A stretch of DNA of 64,000 nucleotides, from the NCBI GenBank assembly GCA_030685015.1, contig JAUXWS010000064.1, positions 1 through 64,000 on the forward strand. The letters are read 5' to 3'. This DNA comes from a bacterium (GTDB taxonomy: Bacteria > CAIWAD01). Positions 1 to 8,558 of this stretch are shown in pieces; the first letter of the stretch is position 1, and the number at the start of each line of letters is the position of its first letter. Both the position numbers and the translations under genes were made by a program. The notes beneath the pieces are model-generated. The model saw only the letters and a list, made by a program, of their open reading frames with translations. It did not search any database and was not told where the DNA came from.

Positions 1-271
1 CGCGCCTGATCCCTCGGCCCATGGGTGGGTGCGGCTGCGGAAGCCGGGATGCAGGCGACACCGCGCCTGATCCCTCGGCCCGTGAGTGGGCAATGCTGCT
101 GTAGACGTTATGCAGGTAGGTGAAGAGTGGCTGCTTGCAGCAGACGACGCCCTGCCGGGCGTCGCTGCTGAAGCCGGGATGCAGGCGACACCGCGCCTGA
201 TCCCTCGGCCCCAGAGCGGACCTTGCAGCTGAAGCAGGGATGCAGGCGACGCCGCGCCTGATCCCTCGGCC
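1..271. repeat. Array of 41-nt hairpin repeats
   Basis: A 41-nt unit occurs whole and identically at 41-81 and 171-211, with two changes at 232-271, and as a cut copy at 1-20. The 1-20/41-81 and 171-211/232-271 pairs have a 61-nt period with 20-nt unrelated spacers; the middle spacer is 89 nt. Each unit folds: GGGAT and CAGGCG on the left pair with CGCCTG and ATCCC on the right around a 6-nt loop, with one bulged G. The differences in the last copy leave this inner stem intact. The long spacer holds another hairpin (138-152 with 157-170, loop TGCC). There is no supported gene in 1-330. The array continues past the left edge, so its size is unknown. Confidence 0.85.
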
Positions 272-330
272 ATGTGTGGAGCAGCGCCGCGAGGCCCGGG
301 GCGGGCGGCGGACTGTGAAAAGGAGGCGCC

Positions 331-714
331 ATGCCGCGAAGCACCCTGGGCCGTTCCGCCCTGCGCCAGCGCCTGGCGGCCTTTCCCCTGGCCACGGAGG
401 AGGAGCCCTTCGGGCCGGGGGTGTGGGTCTACAAAGTGTGCGGTCGCGTCTTCGCCCTGCTCACCCAGGAGGGCGAGCCGCCCCGCCTCAGCCTCAAGTG
501 CGACCCGGCCCGCGCCCTGGAGCTGCGCGCCGCCTTCGCCACCGTCACGCCGGGCTACCATCTCAACAAGGAGCATTGGAACACCCTGGCGCTGGACGGC
601 AGCCTGCCGCCGGCCCTGGTGGAGGACCTGGTCGACCATTCCTTCCAGCGCGTCGCCGCCGGCCTGCGCCGGGCCGAGCGGCAAGCCCTGGCCATTCACG
701 GGAGCACGACATGA
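331..714 (+). CDS. MmcQ/YjbR family protein
   Basis: 127 residues, typical for the MmcQ/YjbR (CyaY-like fold) family. Seen: a hydrophobic VWVYKVCGRVFALL strand pair near residues 33-46, a LSLKCDP motif near 53-59, and the family-typical GYHLNKEHWNTL segment near residues 74-85. The ATG at 331 follows a strong ribosome site (aaaggaggc). The stop overlaps the next ATG by four bases, so it is co-translated with the SIMPL gene. The family is thought to bind nucleic acid or act as a small regulator, but the biochemical role is not settled; no specific function is assigned. Confidence 0.85.
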   Translation: MPRSTLGRSALRQRLAAFPLATEEEPFGPGVWVYKVCGRVFALLTQEGEPPRLSLKCDPARALELRAAFATVTPGYHLNKEHWNTLALDGSLPPALVEDLVDHSFQRVAAGLRRAERQALAIHGSTT

Positions 715-1454
715 ACATCATCAACGGGGAGCGTCGCGGGCAGTGGCTCGCCGCGCTGGTGCTGGGGCTGGCCCTGGTCGCCTCCTCCTGGATCTGGGGC
801 CGCAGCTTCCTCGCCGCCCGCTCGGTGGGGGAGGGGCTTACCGTGAAGGGCTACGCCGAGCTGCCCGCCGTCTCCACCCTGGCGGTCTGGCGGGGCGGCA
901 TCCAGGCCCGTCACGCCGATCTGGGCGAAGCGGCGCGCCGGCTGGAGGAGCAGGGCCGGCGGGTGGAGGCCTGGCTGCAGGCGCAGGGCGTGGCGGCCGG
1001 GGAGTGGGAGTGGCTGCCCCTGACGAGTTGGACCATCTACCGCCAGGACATCCACGGCACGCCCACGGCGACGGTGGAGGCCTGGCAGCTGGAGCGCCCG
1101 CTCCGCCTGCAGTCCAGCCGCGTGGCCGAAGTGGCCGCCCTGGCGCGGCGGACGGAGGAGCTGCTGCGGGAGGGCGTGGCCTGGAACAGCCAGCCGCCCG
1201 AGTACTTCCTGGGCAGCCTGGAGGAGATGAAACTGGAGCTGCTGGGCAAGGCGGCGGCCGACGCCCGCCGCCGGGCCGAGATCCTGGCCGGGGGCGGCCG
1301 GCGCCTGGGCGGCCTCACGGCGGCGCGCCAGGGCATCCTCCAGGTGACCCCGCCCCACTCGGTGGAGGTGGCCGACTACGGCATGTACTCCACCGAGAGC
1401 ATCGACAAAATGGTCAAGGCGGTGGTGACGGTCACCTTCGCCCTCAAGCCGTAG
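711..1454 (+). CDS. SIMPL domain (DUF541) protein, membrane-anchored
   Basis: 247 residues. A short cytoplasmic start is followed by one hydrophobic segment (about residues 10-32, LAALVLGLALVASSWIWG) that anchors or exports the protein. The rest matches the SIMPL/YggE (DUF541) pattern: a VKGYAELPA strand, a region rich in Ala/Glu/Arg helices, and a C-terminal VVTVTFAL strand preceded by the SVEVADYGMYS segment. SIMPL proteins are periplasmic or surface proteins of unclear biochemical role, linked to oxidative stress in E. coli YggE. ATG at 711 overlaps the upstream stop (ATGA), so the two are probably translated together. Confidence 0.8.
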   Translation: MNIINGERRGQWLAALVLGLALVASSWIWGRSFLAARSVGEGLTVKGYAELPAVSTLAVWRGGIQARHADLGEAARRLEEQGRRVEAWLQAQGVAAGEWEWLPLTSWTIYRQDIHGTPTATVEAWQLERPLRLQSSRVAEVAALARRTEELLREGVAWNSQPPEYFLGSLEEMKLELLGKAAADARRRAEILAGGGRRLGGLTAARQGILQVTPPHSVEVADYGMYSTESIDKMVKAVVTVTFALKP

Positions 1455-1476
1455 TGCCCTTGCCAGAGGTGACGCC

Positions 1477-2289
1477 ATGACCGAGCGGGAGGCCATCGAG
1501 CAGAATCGCCGCATCTGGGACGCCGCCGTGGCGCCCCATGCCGCCAGCGCTTTCTACGACGTGGAGGGCTTCCTGGCCGGACGCGGCACGCTGGACGCCG
1601 ACCTCATCGACGAGCTGGGCCCCTTGGACGGCCTCACCCTCGTCCACCTGCAGTGCCATTTCGGCCTGGACACGCTCAGCCTCGCCCGCCGGGGGGCGCG
1701 TGTCACGGGCGTGGACTTCAGTCCAGCCGCCGTGGCCAAGGCGCGGGAGATCGCGGCGCGGGCCGGGTTGGAGGCGCGCTTCGTGGAGGCCGAGCTGGGC
1801 CAGGTGCCGGAGCGTCTGCCCGAGACCTTCGACCTCGTCTTCACGGGCGGCGGCGCCCTCTGCTGGCTGCCCGACCTGGAGGCCTGGGGGCGGGTCGTGG
1901 CCGGGCTGCTCAAGCCGGGCGGCCGCCTGCTGCTGCGGGACTTCCATCCCGCCCTGGGCATGTTCGCCCCCGAGGAGCGCGCGGGCGGCTGGCTGCGGCT
2001 GGAGGCGCCCTACTTCCGCGCGGGCGGCCCCGCCGTCTGGACGGACGGCCTGGTCTACGCCTCGGAGCAGGGTCCGGTGGGCGAGACGGTGGAGTGGGCC
2101 CACGGCATCGGGGAGGTGGTGCAGGCCCTTCTCGACGCGGGCCTTGTGCTGGAGCGGCTGCGCGAATACCCCTACTGCAGCTACCGCAGCCATTCCTTTT
2201 TGGTGGAGCGCGAGGGACGCTGGGTCCATCCCTCCCATCCGGGCGGACTGCCCCTGATGATGCTTGTCCAGGCCCGCCGACCGGCCTGA
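1477..2289 (+). CDS. Class I SAM-dependent methyltransferase
   Basis: 270 residues. The Rossmann methyltransferase core is visible: motif I LVHLQCHFGLDTL (residues 55-67), the acidic end of strand 2 GVDFS (Asp80), a FDLVFTGGGALCWLPD strand-4 region, and a LKPGGRLLLRDFHP post-core segment. The substrate cannot be read from the sequence. The motif I glycine-rich loop is replaced by QCHFGLD, a variant common in a UbiE/COG2226-like subgroup. It lies 22 bp after the SIMPL gene and is probably in the same transcription unit. Confidence 0.85.
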   Translation: MTEREAIEQNRRIWDAAVAPHAASAFYDVEGFLAGRGTLDADLIDELGPLDGLTLVHLQCHFGLDTLSLARRGARVTGVDFSPAAVAKAREIAARAGLEARFVEAELGQVPERLPETFDLVFTGGGALCWLPDLEAWGRVVAGLLKPGGRLLLRDFHPALGMFAPEERAGGWLRLEAPYFRAGGPAVWTDGLVYASEQGPVGETVEWAHGIGEVVQALLDAGLVLERLREYPYCSYRSHSFLVEREGRWVHPSHPGGLPLMMLVQARRPA

Positions 2290-2345
2290 GCCGCCGGATC
2301 CCGGCGACCACCCGGCGCCGCGCCCCAAGCGCAAGGAGGACACCC

Positions 2346-2675
2346 ATGCCGACCTGGCTCTACCGACTGCGCCTGATCCGCCCCGCCCTGCTCACGGAGG
2401 GGGCCGCGCCGGAGGAGGAAGCGGCGATCGGACGCCATTTCACCTGGCTGCAAGGGCACTGCGCCGCCGGCCACGTCCTGCTGGCCGGCCGCACCACCGA
2501 TCTGCACCCTGAGGGGATGGGGATCGTGCTCCTCCGCGCCGCGGACGAAGCGGCCGCCCACGCCTTCGCCCAGGCCGACCCTGCCGTCGTGGCCGGCGTG
2601 ATGTCCGTCCACTGTTTCCCCTTCCGGGTGGCCCTGGCCAACGGGCCGGCCTTGGCGGAGGCCGGTCGTGGCTGA
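2346..2675 (+). CDS. YciI-like protein
   Basis: 109 residues with the dimeric alpha/beta barrel layout of the YciI family: MPTWLYRLRLIRPALL strand, HFTWLQGHCAAGHVLLAGRT (the His-based YciI active-site region), GMGIVLLRAADEAAAHAFAQADP, and a final strand HCFPFRVAL. ATG 2346 follows a strong site (aaggaggac) seven bases upstream. The family is related to ferredoxin-like barrel enzymes; a true substrate is unknown. It overlaps the next gene by eight bases, which suggests coupled translation with the nitroreductase. Confidence 0.85.
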   Translation: MPTWLYRLRLIRPALLTEGAAPEEEAAIGRHFTWLQGHCAAGHVLLAGRTTDLHPEGMGIVLLRAADEAAAHAFAQADPAVVAGVMSVHCFPFRVALANGPALAEAGRG

Positions 2676-3330
2676 GCGGATTCCCCCGCCACCCTTGCCC
2701 CCCTTCGGCGAGGAGGAGCGTGCCGCCGAGGCGCGGCGCCTGGCCGCCTGCCTGGCGCGCCGGCGCTCCCTGCGCCACTTCTCGGACCGGGCCGTGCCCC
2801 GCGCCGTGATCGAAGAGGCCCTGCGCGCGGCGGGCAGCGCGCCCTCCGGCGCCAACCAGCAGCCCTGGCATTTCGTCGCGGTGGCGGATCCGGAGCTCAA
2901 GCGGGCCATCCGCCGGGCGGCCGAGGAGGAAGAGCGGCGCTTCTATGGCGGCGCGGCGCCCGGGGAATGGCTGGAGGCCCTCGCCCCCCTCGGTACCGAC
3001 GAGCACAAGCCTTTCCTCGAGGAGGCGCCCTGGCTCATCGCCGTCTTCGAGCAGCGCTGGTCCGAGCAGGCGGACGGCCGGCGGGTTAAACACTACTACG
3101 CCACCGAATCGGTCGGGATCGCCTGCGGCCTGCTCATCAGCGTCCTGCATCAGTGCGGGCTGGCCACCCTCACGCACACGCCGGCGCCCATGGCCTTCCT
3201 GCGCCGCCTGCTGGACCGGCCCGCCAGCGAGCGCCCCTTCCTGCTGCTGGTGGTGGGCCATGCGGCCGAGGGCGCCACGGTGCCGGACATCCAGCGTCGC
3301 GGCCTGGCCGAGATCTCCACCTTCCGTTGA
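2668..3330 (+). CDS. Nitroreductase family flavoprotein, iodotyrosine deiodinase-like
   Basis: 220 residues starting at GTG 2668. FMN contacts of the nitroreductase fold are seen: RRRSLRHFSDR (residues 31-41), SAPSGANQQPWHFVAV in the first third, and the C-terminal ERPFLLLVVGHA. The KHYYATESVGIACGLLI and LATLTHTPAPM segments, and the GTDEHKPFLEEAPWLI lid-like stretch, resemble the subgroup that includes iodotyrosine deiodinase more than NfsA/NfsB. It could reductively act on halogenated or nitro-aromatic compounds, but that is inferred from family only. The start codon lies inside the YciI gene. Confidence 0.85.
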   Translation: MAERIPPPPLPPFGEEERAAEARRLAACLARRRSLRHFSDRAVPRAVIEEALRAAGSAPSGANQQPWHFVAVADPELKRAIRRAAEEEERRFYGGAAPGEWLEALAPLGTDEHKPFLEEAPWLIAVFEQRWSEQADGRRVKHYYATESVGIACGLLISVLHQCGLATLTHTPAPMAFLRRLLDRPASERPFLLLVVGHAAEGATVPDIQRRGLAEISTFR

Positions 3331-3344
3331 ACAGGGAGCCGCCC

Positions 3345-4304
3345 ATGACCGCCGCCCCGTCCCTTCCTTCTTGTGGTCCGCGAGCGTGGCGCCTCCTCGC
3401 CCTCCTCGTGCTGCTGTTTCACCCGGGCAAGGCGGGCTGGGGCGCGGAGAGGCCTCCGGCGGGCGGGCCAGGGGACCTGACCGTGATGAGCTACAACCTG
3501 CGCCACGCCGGCGGCGACACGGGCGGACTCGCCTGGGAGGCGCGCCGCGCGGCGGTGGCCGATCGGATCCGCGCCGCCGGAGCGGATCTGGTGGCGACCC
3601 AGGAGTGCCTGGCCGTCCAGGCCGATGATCTGCGCCGCCTGCTGCCCGACTACGAGCTGGCGGGCGCCGGCCGGGACGACGGCGACCGCCAGGGCGAGAT
3701 GTGCGCGCTGCTGTGGCGGCGGGCGGACTTCGTCAAGCTCGAGGAAGGGCACCGCTGGCACGGGGACGATCCCCTTCTCCCCGGACGCCTGGACGCCGAC
3801 GCGGCCTGCGTGCGCCTGTTCAGCTGGGTCCTGCTGGCGGATCGGGAGCGGCCGGAGCGGCGCCTTCTCCTCGTCAACACCCACCTGGACCATGTGGGGG
3901 CGGTGGCGCGGGAGCGCGCGGCCGCGCGGCTGCAGGCCTGGCTGGCGGCCCGGGATCCCCGCGTCCCGCTTGTGCTGGCCGGGGACTTCAACGAGGCGGC
4001 GGGCCCTGCCTCGGCGCCCTGGCGGATCCTGACCGATCCGGCGGCGGCGCGGCCGCTGCGCGACATCCACCGCGACCTGCATCCCGCCGCCAGCCCGGCC
4101 CAGGAGGCCACCTTCAACGGTTTCCGGACGGAGGATGCCCCCGGCCGCATCGACTGGATCCTCGCCTCGCCCGAGCTGCGGCCCGCGGCGTGCTGGATCG
4201 ATCGCGCCCGGCCGGAGGGGCGGCCGCCCAGCGACCACTACCCGGTGGTGGCGCGGCTGCTCTGGCCGGACCCATCGTCCGGGGCGCGGGAGGTGGCGCC
4301 ATGA
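3345..4304 (+). CDS. Secreted endonuclease/exonuclease/phosphatase family protein
   Basis: 319 residues. An N-terminal hydrophobic segment (residues 15-27, WRLLALLVLLFHP) is a likely signal peptide. Metal and catalytic motifs of the EEP fold follow in order: SYNLRH (Asn51), DLVATQE (metal Glu), VNTHLDH, LAGDFNE, and the C-terminal SDHYPVV with Asp297-His298. These fit an Mg-dependent phosphoesterase acting outside the cytoplasm; whether on nucleic acid, sphingomyelin-like lipids or sugar phosphates cannot be told. Stop overlaps the queG start (ATGA). Confidence 0.88.
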   Translation: MTAAPSLPSCGPRAWRLLALLVLLFHPGKAGWGAERPPAGGPGDLTVMSYNLRHAGGDTGGLAWEARRAAVADRIRAAGADLVATQECLAVQADDLRRLLPDYELAGAGRDDGDRQGEMCALLWRRADFVKLEEGHRWHGDDPLLPGRLDADAACVRLFSWVLLADRERPERRLLLVNTHLDHVGAVARERAAARLQAWLAARDPRVPLVLAGDFNEAAGPASAPWRILTDPAAARPLRDIHRDLHPAASPAQEATFNGFRTEDAPGRIDWILASPELRPAACWIDRARPEGRPPSDHYPVVARLLWPDPSSGAREVAP

Positions 4305-5299
4305 GCGGGGCCCTGTCCACCGGCGGGGCGCCGCCCACCGACCCGGTGGGCTGGTCCGCCTGGCTGAAGGAGGCGGCCCGGGCCGAAGGGGCGGCCCTGG
4401 CCGGCATCGCCGATCCCTGCCGGCCCGTCCGGCATGCCTCCCTTGTCCAAGCATGGACGACGCGCGGCCTGCACGGTCCCATGGCCTGGTGGCCGCGCGG
4501 CGACGCCACCCGCCTTGATCCGCGGCAGCTGCTGCCCTCCGCCCGCAGCCTGCTCATGGTGGCCCTGCCCTACGACGGCCGGGTCGCCCTGCCCGCGCCG
4601 CCCCGGCGGCGCATCAGCCGCTACGCCCTGGGCCGGGACTACCACAAGGTCCTCAAGCGCCTGCTGCGGGGCGTCGTGCAGCGGCTGGAGGAGGCGCGTG
4701 GCCCCGTCGCCTGGCGGGCCTGCGTGGACACGGCGCCCCTGCTCGAGCGGTACTGGGGCTGGCAGGCGGGCTTGGGCTGGATCGGGAAGAACTGCCTGCT
4801 CATCCATCCCCGGCTGGGTTCCTGGTTTTTTCTGGGCGGCCTGCTGCTGGACCTGGAGCTGGAGCCCGACGCGCCCCACCCCGAGCGCTGCGGCCGCTGC
4901 ACGGCCTGCCTGGCGGCCTGTCCGACCGCCGCCTTCGTGAAGCCCGGATGCCTGGACGCCGGGCGCTGCATCAGCGCCCAGACCATCGAGAACCGGCGCG
5001 ACCGGCTGCCCCCCGGCTTCGATCCCATGCCCGGCTCCTGGCTCTTCGGCTGCGACGAGTGCCAGAGCTGCTGTCCCTGGAACCGGCGGGCCGGCCGCGG
5101 CACCGCCGCCCTGGCCCCCGATCCCGCCCTGCTGGCCCGGCTTGAGGCGGGGGCTTGGCCGGATGACGACACAAGCTGGGAGGCCATCACGCGGGGCAAG
5201 GCCCTGCGCCGCATGACGCCCGCCATGTACCGGCGCAACCTGGCGGCCAGCGCCCCATCCTCGCCCGGATCCCCGACCATAGGCGGAGACGGCCGGTGA
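4301..5299 (+). CDS. queG: Epoxyqueuosine reductase QueG
   Basis: 332 residues. QueG reduces epoxyqueuosine to queuosine in tRNA, the last step of queuosine synthesis, using cobalamin and two 4Fe-4S clusters. Seen: an N-terminal AGIAD segment, the LLMVALPYD strand, RISRYALGRDYHKVLKRLL (a QueG signature), DTAPLLERYWGWQAGLGWIGKN, then cluster motifs CGRCTACLAACPT and CDECQSCCPWN. Its length is slightly below the usual 350-380, mainly at the C-terminus, where HEAT-like repeats are reduced. It overlaps the preceding phosphoesterase gene by four bases. No other queuosine genes are in the window. Confidence 0.95.
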   Translation: MSGALSTGGAPPTDPVGWSAWLKEAARAEGAALAGIADPCRPVRHASLVQAWTTRGLHGPMAWWPRGDATRLDPRQLLPSARSLLMVALPYDGRVALPAPPRRRISRYALGRDYHKVLKRLLRGVVQRLEEARGPVAWRACVDTAPLLERYWGWQAGLGWIGKNCLLIHPRLGSWFFLGGLLLDLELEPDAPHPERCGRCTACLAACPTAAFVKPGCLDAGRCISAQTIENRRDRLPPGFDPMPGSWLFGCDECQSCCPWNRRAGRGTAALAPDPALLARLEAGAWPDDDTSWEAITRGKALRRMTPAMYRRNLAASAPSSPGSPTIGGDGR

Positions 5300-5372
5300 T
5301 CCGGCCCGGCCTTCCCATGTCGGCCTGGGCCCCGGCCGGTCGGAGCGGCCCTTGAACCTTACCTTCCCGCCC

Positions 5373-8300
5373 ATGATGCGCCCTCTCCCACCTGCGCGCT
5401 GGGCCGTGCTCCTCCTCCTGCTGCTGGCCGGGGCAGGACGGGCCGGCCTGATCGATCCCGCCACCCTCCATCCATCCACCTTGCGGGCCGTGGCCCTGGA
5501 CAGCCTGGGGCTGCTCTGGCTGGGCGGCCTGGACGGCCTGGCCAGCTGGGACGGCCGGCACCTCGTGCGCCTGGACCTGCGCAGCGGCTGGGAGGGCGGC
5601 GGCGCCTCGGCCCTCACCGTGGACCGGCAAGGCCGTCTCTGGGTGGCGGCGGACTCCGGCCTCTTCCGGCGCGAGGAGAGCTTCCGCCCGGTCGAGCTGA
5701 ACTCGCCGGTGGGCCTGGGGCGCGCCCGCGCCCTGCTCAGCCATGGGGAGGCGACCTGGCTGGCCACCGAGCGCGGCCTGCTCCTCGTCCACGACCGGCT
5801 GGGCGAGCGCGTGCTCCTCTCCGGCATGGCGGTCAGCTGCCTTGCCCTGCTGCCGGGGGGCGACCTGGTCTGCGGCACGCTGGACCGCGGCATCTACCGC
5901 TTCGACGCCGAGGGCAACCCCGCCGCCATGCGCGAGAGCTACCGCCGCGTGCTGGGGGAGGTGGCGGCCATCGAGCCGGAGCCGGGGGGCGACCTCCTCC
6001 TGCTGGGCCGCCTGGGCGGCGTGCCGCAGCTGGCGCGCCTCTCGGCCAGGGACGGCACCCTGGTCGCCCTGCCGGACCGCGTGCCCGACACCCCGCCGGC
6101 CGCGCCCCTGGCCCTTAGTGCATCGCCTGTGGGCATCCTCGTCCGCAGCGGCGCGGGATGGCAGCAGTGGACCGGCCGCGAGTTGATCCCCTTGACGCTG
6201 CCCGCGGCGGCCCTGCCCCTGCCCGCCCCCTTCTTGACGGAACTGCATCCGGCCCTGGCCTGGCTGCGGCCGGAGGGGCGACTGCAGATCCAGAGCCAGG
6301 CCAGCGGCATGCTGGCCCAGCAGGAGGGCCGCATGGCCCTTGCCTGGGAAAGCCCGCGGGAGACGGGCGGCTGGCGTCCTCTGCAAACCTGCCGGACGCG
6401 CGAGGGCCAATGGATGCTGCTGGCCTCGGGCGGCGAGCGCCGCCTGCTCGCCATCAGCCGCGGCGCCACGCGGGAGCCGGCGCTGGACTGGCTGGAACCC
6501 GCCGCCGCGCGCGTCTTCCAGCCCGGCACCATCTGTCCGGAACCGGGCAGCGGCGCCCTCCTCATCGGCCTGCCCGGGCAGATCCTGCGCGCCGCCGGCC
6601 CCCGGCTGGACACCCTCAGCCGCGAGCTGGGCGCCAACTGGATGGTGCCCTTCACCCCGGCCTCCGTCCTGGTGGGGGGCGCCCGGGGTCTGGCCCTGCT
6701 CGAGGACGGGGAGCTGAAGCGCCTGCGCGTGGCGGACCCCGTCCACCGCGCCACGCCCGACGGCTTCGGCGGCATCCTGGCCGCCTGCGACCGCTACCTG
6801 CTGCGCCTCAACGAGCTGAACGAGGTGGACACCCTGGCCTACCCGGAGCAGCTCGCCGCCGGCCGGGCGGCGCCCGGCCAGGCCCTGCGCCAGATCCTGG
6901 CCGACGGGAGCGGGCGCATCTGGCTGCTGGGGGAGCGGCGCCTCCATCTGCGGGCCCGCGAGGGGGCGCCCTGGACGAGGCCCCTGGCCGGCCTGCTGGG
7001 CGAATCCGCCGATGGCGAGTCGGGCGAGATCCTCTCCATGGCGGCCGATTCCAGCGGCCGCCTCTGGCTCTCCACCAGCCGGGGGACGGGCTGGCTGGTG
7101 CCGGATCGCCTGCCCCCAGTCGCCCTGCTGCTGCAGGACGCGCGGGAGCTGGAAGCGGCCGACCGGCGGCTCATCCTGCTGCTGGGTGCGGCCGACCCGC
7201 TGGGCACGGACGGCGGCACCCTGGTCCGCGTCCGCCTGGACGACCAGCCTTGGGGAGCGTGGCGCGCCCCCGGACCCCTGCCCCTGGACCAGCTGCTGCC
7301 CGCCGGCGTGACGGGCGGCACCTTCCGCCTCCAGCTTCAGGCGATGGACGCCTGGGGCAACCTAAGCCGCCAGAGCCTGGCCCTGCCCCTCGTGCTGCCG
7401 GCCGGCCAGGGCCGCCTGCCTTTCGCCAAGCGGCTCTTCCTGCTGGTGGCGATGGTGGGCATCGCCGTGACGGCCACCATCCTCTATCCCGGGCGCAGTG
7501 GCCTGCTCATCAGCCTGGGCCTGGGCGCGGCCGCGGGCTTCATCGTGCGGGTGGCGACCACCGAGCCGCACCTGTGGTGGGCCCTGCCCCTCATCCTGGG
7601 CCTCAGCTCCTACCACACCAGCGACCGCATCCGCGCCCGGCGGGCCAAGACCGTCGAGAGCCCCGAGCCGGGCGTGCTCGAGGTGGTGGACCTCCTGCGC
7701 GATTTCGGCCACTCCGGCTCGGCCACGCGCAACCTGGACCGCCTGCTGCGCAGCGCGCGCAACCTCTACCTGGAGGGCCGGCCCGATCCCGAGATCCTGG
7801 GCCGCTACCGGACGGCCCGCGGCGTCTTCCTGGACCTGACGGCGCCCAGCCTCCAGCAGCTGATGCTGGCCCTGCGCCGCCTGCCGCCCGCCGAGCGGCC
7901 GCTGGCGGGGTCCGACCAGGAGCGCCTCGAGGGCCTGGTCGCCGACGCTGTCCGCCTGCTTGAGGGCGCGGGCGACCCGCCCGCCGAGGCCGCCCTCGTC
8001 GAGCTGGCCTTCAACCTGGACCGGCTCGAGCAGGCCCTCGCCGCCACCCAGCACGGGCTTGACCTGCGCATCTCCTCGGCGCCGCTCAAGGTGCTGGACC
8101 GCGTGCTGGAGGACCGCGCCGCCGAGCTGGCCGGCGTCGAGCTGGAGCTGCGCTGCGAGCGGGAAGTGCGCCAGGTGCTGGCCCGCCTGCCCGTGGACAA
8201 GCTCCAGTTCATCCTCGACAACCTGGTGGACAACGCCCTGCACTGGATGGATGGCCTGCCGCGGCGGCGCCTGGCCATCGAAGTGCGGGAACGGCCCTCC

Positions 8301-8558
8301 ACCCTGCAGCTGCGCGTGACCGACAGCGGGGCGGGCATGACCCCCGAGCGCCTCGCGCGCATCTTCGAGGCCGGGGTGAGCGGCCGCGCCGGTGGCGAGG
8401 GCCGCGGCTACGGATTGTATCGTTCGCGGGAGATCCTCGCCCGCTTCGGCGGCGCCCTGACCGTGGAGCGGAGCGAGCCGGGCCAGGGCAGCACCTTTCT
8501 GCTCGAGATCAAGAAAGTTGAACCGGAGGGGCGGCAGGGGTCATGGAACGCATCCTGA
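5373..8558 (+). CDS. Beta-propeller sensor histidine kinase
   Basis: 1061 residues from ATG 5373; an in-frame TTG at 5352 is a second possibility and neither has a clear ribosome site. The N-terminus is a signal peptide (WAVLLLLLLAGAGRA). Residues 30-620 hold repeats of the two-component regulator propeller type (for example GLLWLGGLDGLASWDG, GRLWVAADSGLFR, GRIWLLGERRLHLR, GRLWLSTSRG). A Y_Y_Y-like beta domain follows (DDQPWGAWRAPG). Membrane segments lie near residues 688-745. A candidate phosphoacceptor is His780 in RDFGHSGSATRNL. The ATPase domain shows the N box (NLVDNALHW, about 950), DSGAGMT (about 984) and GEGRGYGLYRSREI. It overlaps the response regulator gene by 16 bases. The extracytoplasmic ligand is unknown. 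Confidence 0.88.
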   Translation: MMRPLPPARWAVLLLLLLAGAGRAGLIDPATLHPSTLRAVALDSLGLLWLGGLDGLASWDGRHLVRLDLRSGWEGGGASALTVDRQGRLWVAADSGLFRREESFRPVELNSPVGLGRARALLSHGEATWLATERGLLLVHDRLGERVLLSGMAVSCLALLPGGDLVCGTLDRGIYRFDAEGNPAAMRESYRRVLGEVAAIEPEPGGDLLLLGRLGGVPQLARLSARDGTLVALPDRVPDTPPAAPLALSASPVGILVRSGAGWQQWTGRELIPLTLPAAALPLPAPFLTELHPALAWLRPEGRLQIQSQASGMLAQQEGRMALAWESPRETGGWRPLQTCRTREGQWMLLASGGERRLLAISRGATREPALDWLEPAAARVFQPGTICPEPGSGALLIGLPGQILRAAGPRLDTLSRELGANWMVPFTPASVLVGGARGLALLEDGELKRLRVADPVHRATPDGFGGILAACDRYLLRLNELNEVDTLAYPEQLAAGRAAPGQALRQILADGSGRIWLLGERRLHLRAREGAPWTRPLAGLLGESADGESGEILSMAADSSGRLWLSTSRGTGWLVPDRLPPVALLLQDARELEAADRRLILLLGAADPLGTDGGTLVRVRLDDQPWGAWRAPGPLPLDQLLPAGVTGGTFRLQLQAMDAWGNLSRQSLALPLVLPAGQGRLPFAKRLFLLVAMVGIAVTATILYPGRSGLLISLGLGAAAGFIVRVATTEPHLWWALPLILGLSSYHTSDRIRARRAKTVESPEPGVLEVVDLLRDFGHSGSATRNLDRLLRSARNLYLEGRPDPEILGRYRTARGVFLDLTAPSLQQLMLALRRLPPAERPLAGSDQERLEGLVADAVRLLEGAGDPPAEAALVELAFNLDRLEQALAATQHGLDLRISSAPLKVLDRVLEDRAAELAGVELELRCEREVRQVLARLPVDKLQFILDNLVDNALHWMDGLPRRRLAIEVRERPSTLQLRVTDSGAGMTPERLARIFEAGVSGRAGGEGRGYGLYRSREILARFGGALTVERSEPGQGSTFLLEIKKVEPEGRQGSWNAS

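Noticed and set aside
1-271. CRISPR array
   Set aside because: Spacers are 20 or 89 nt, repeats differ in sequence, and no cas genes are nearby.
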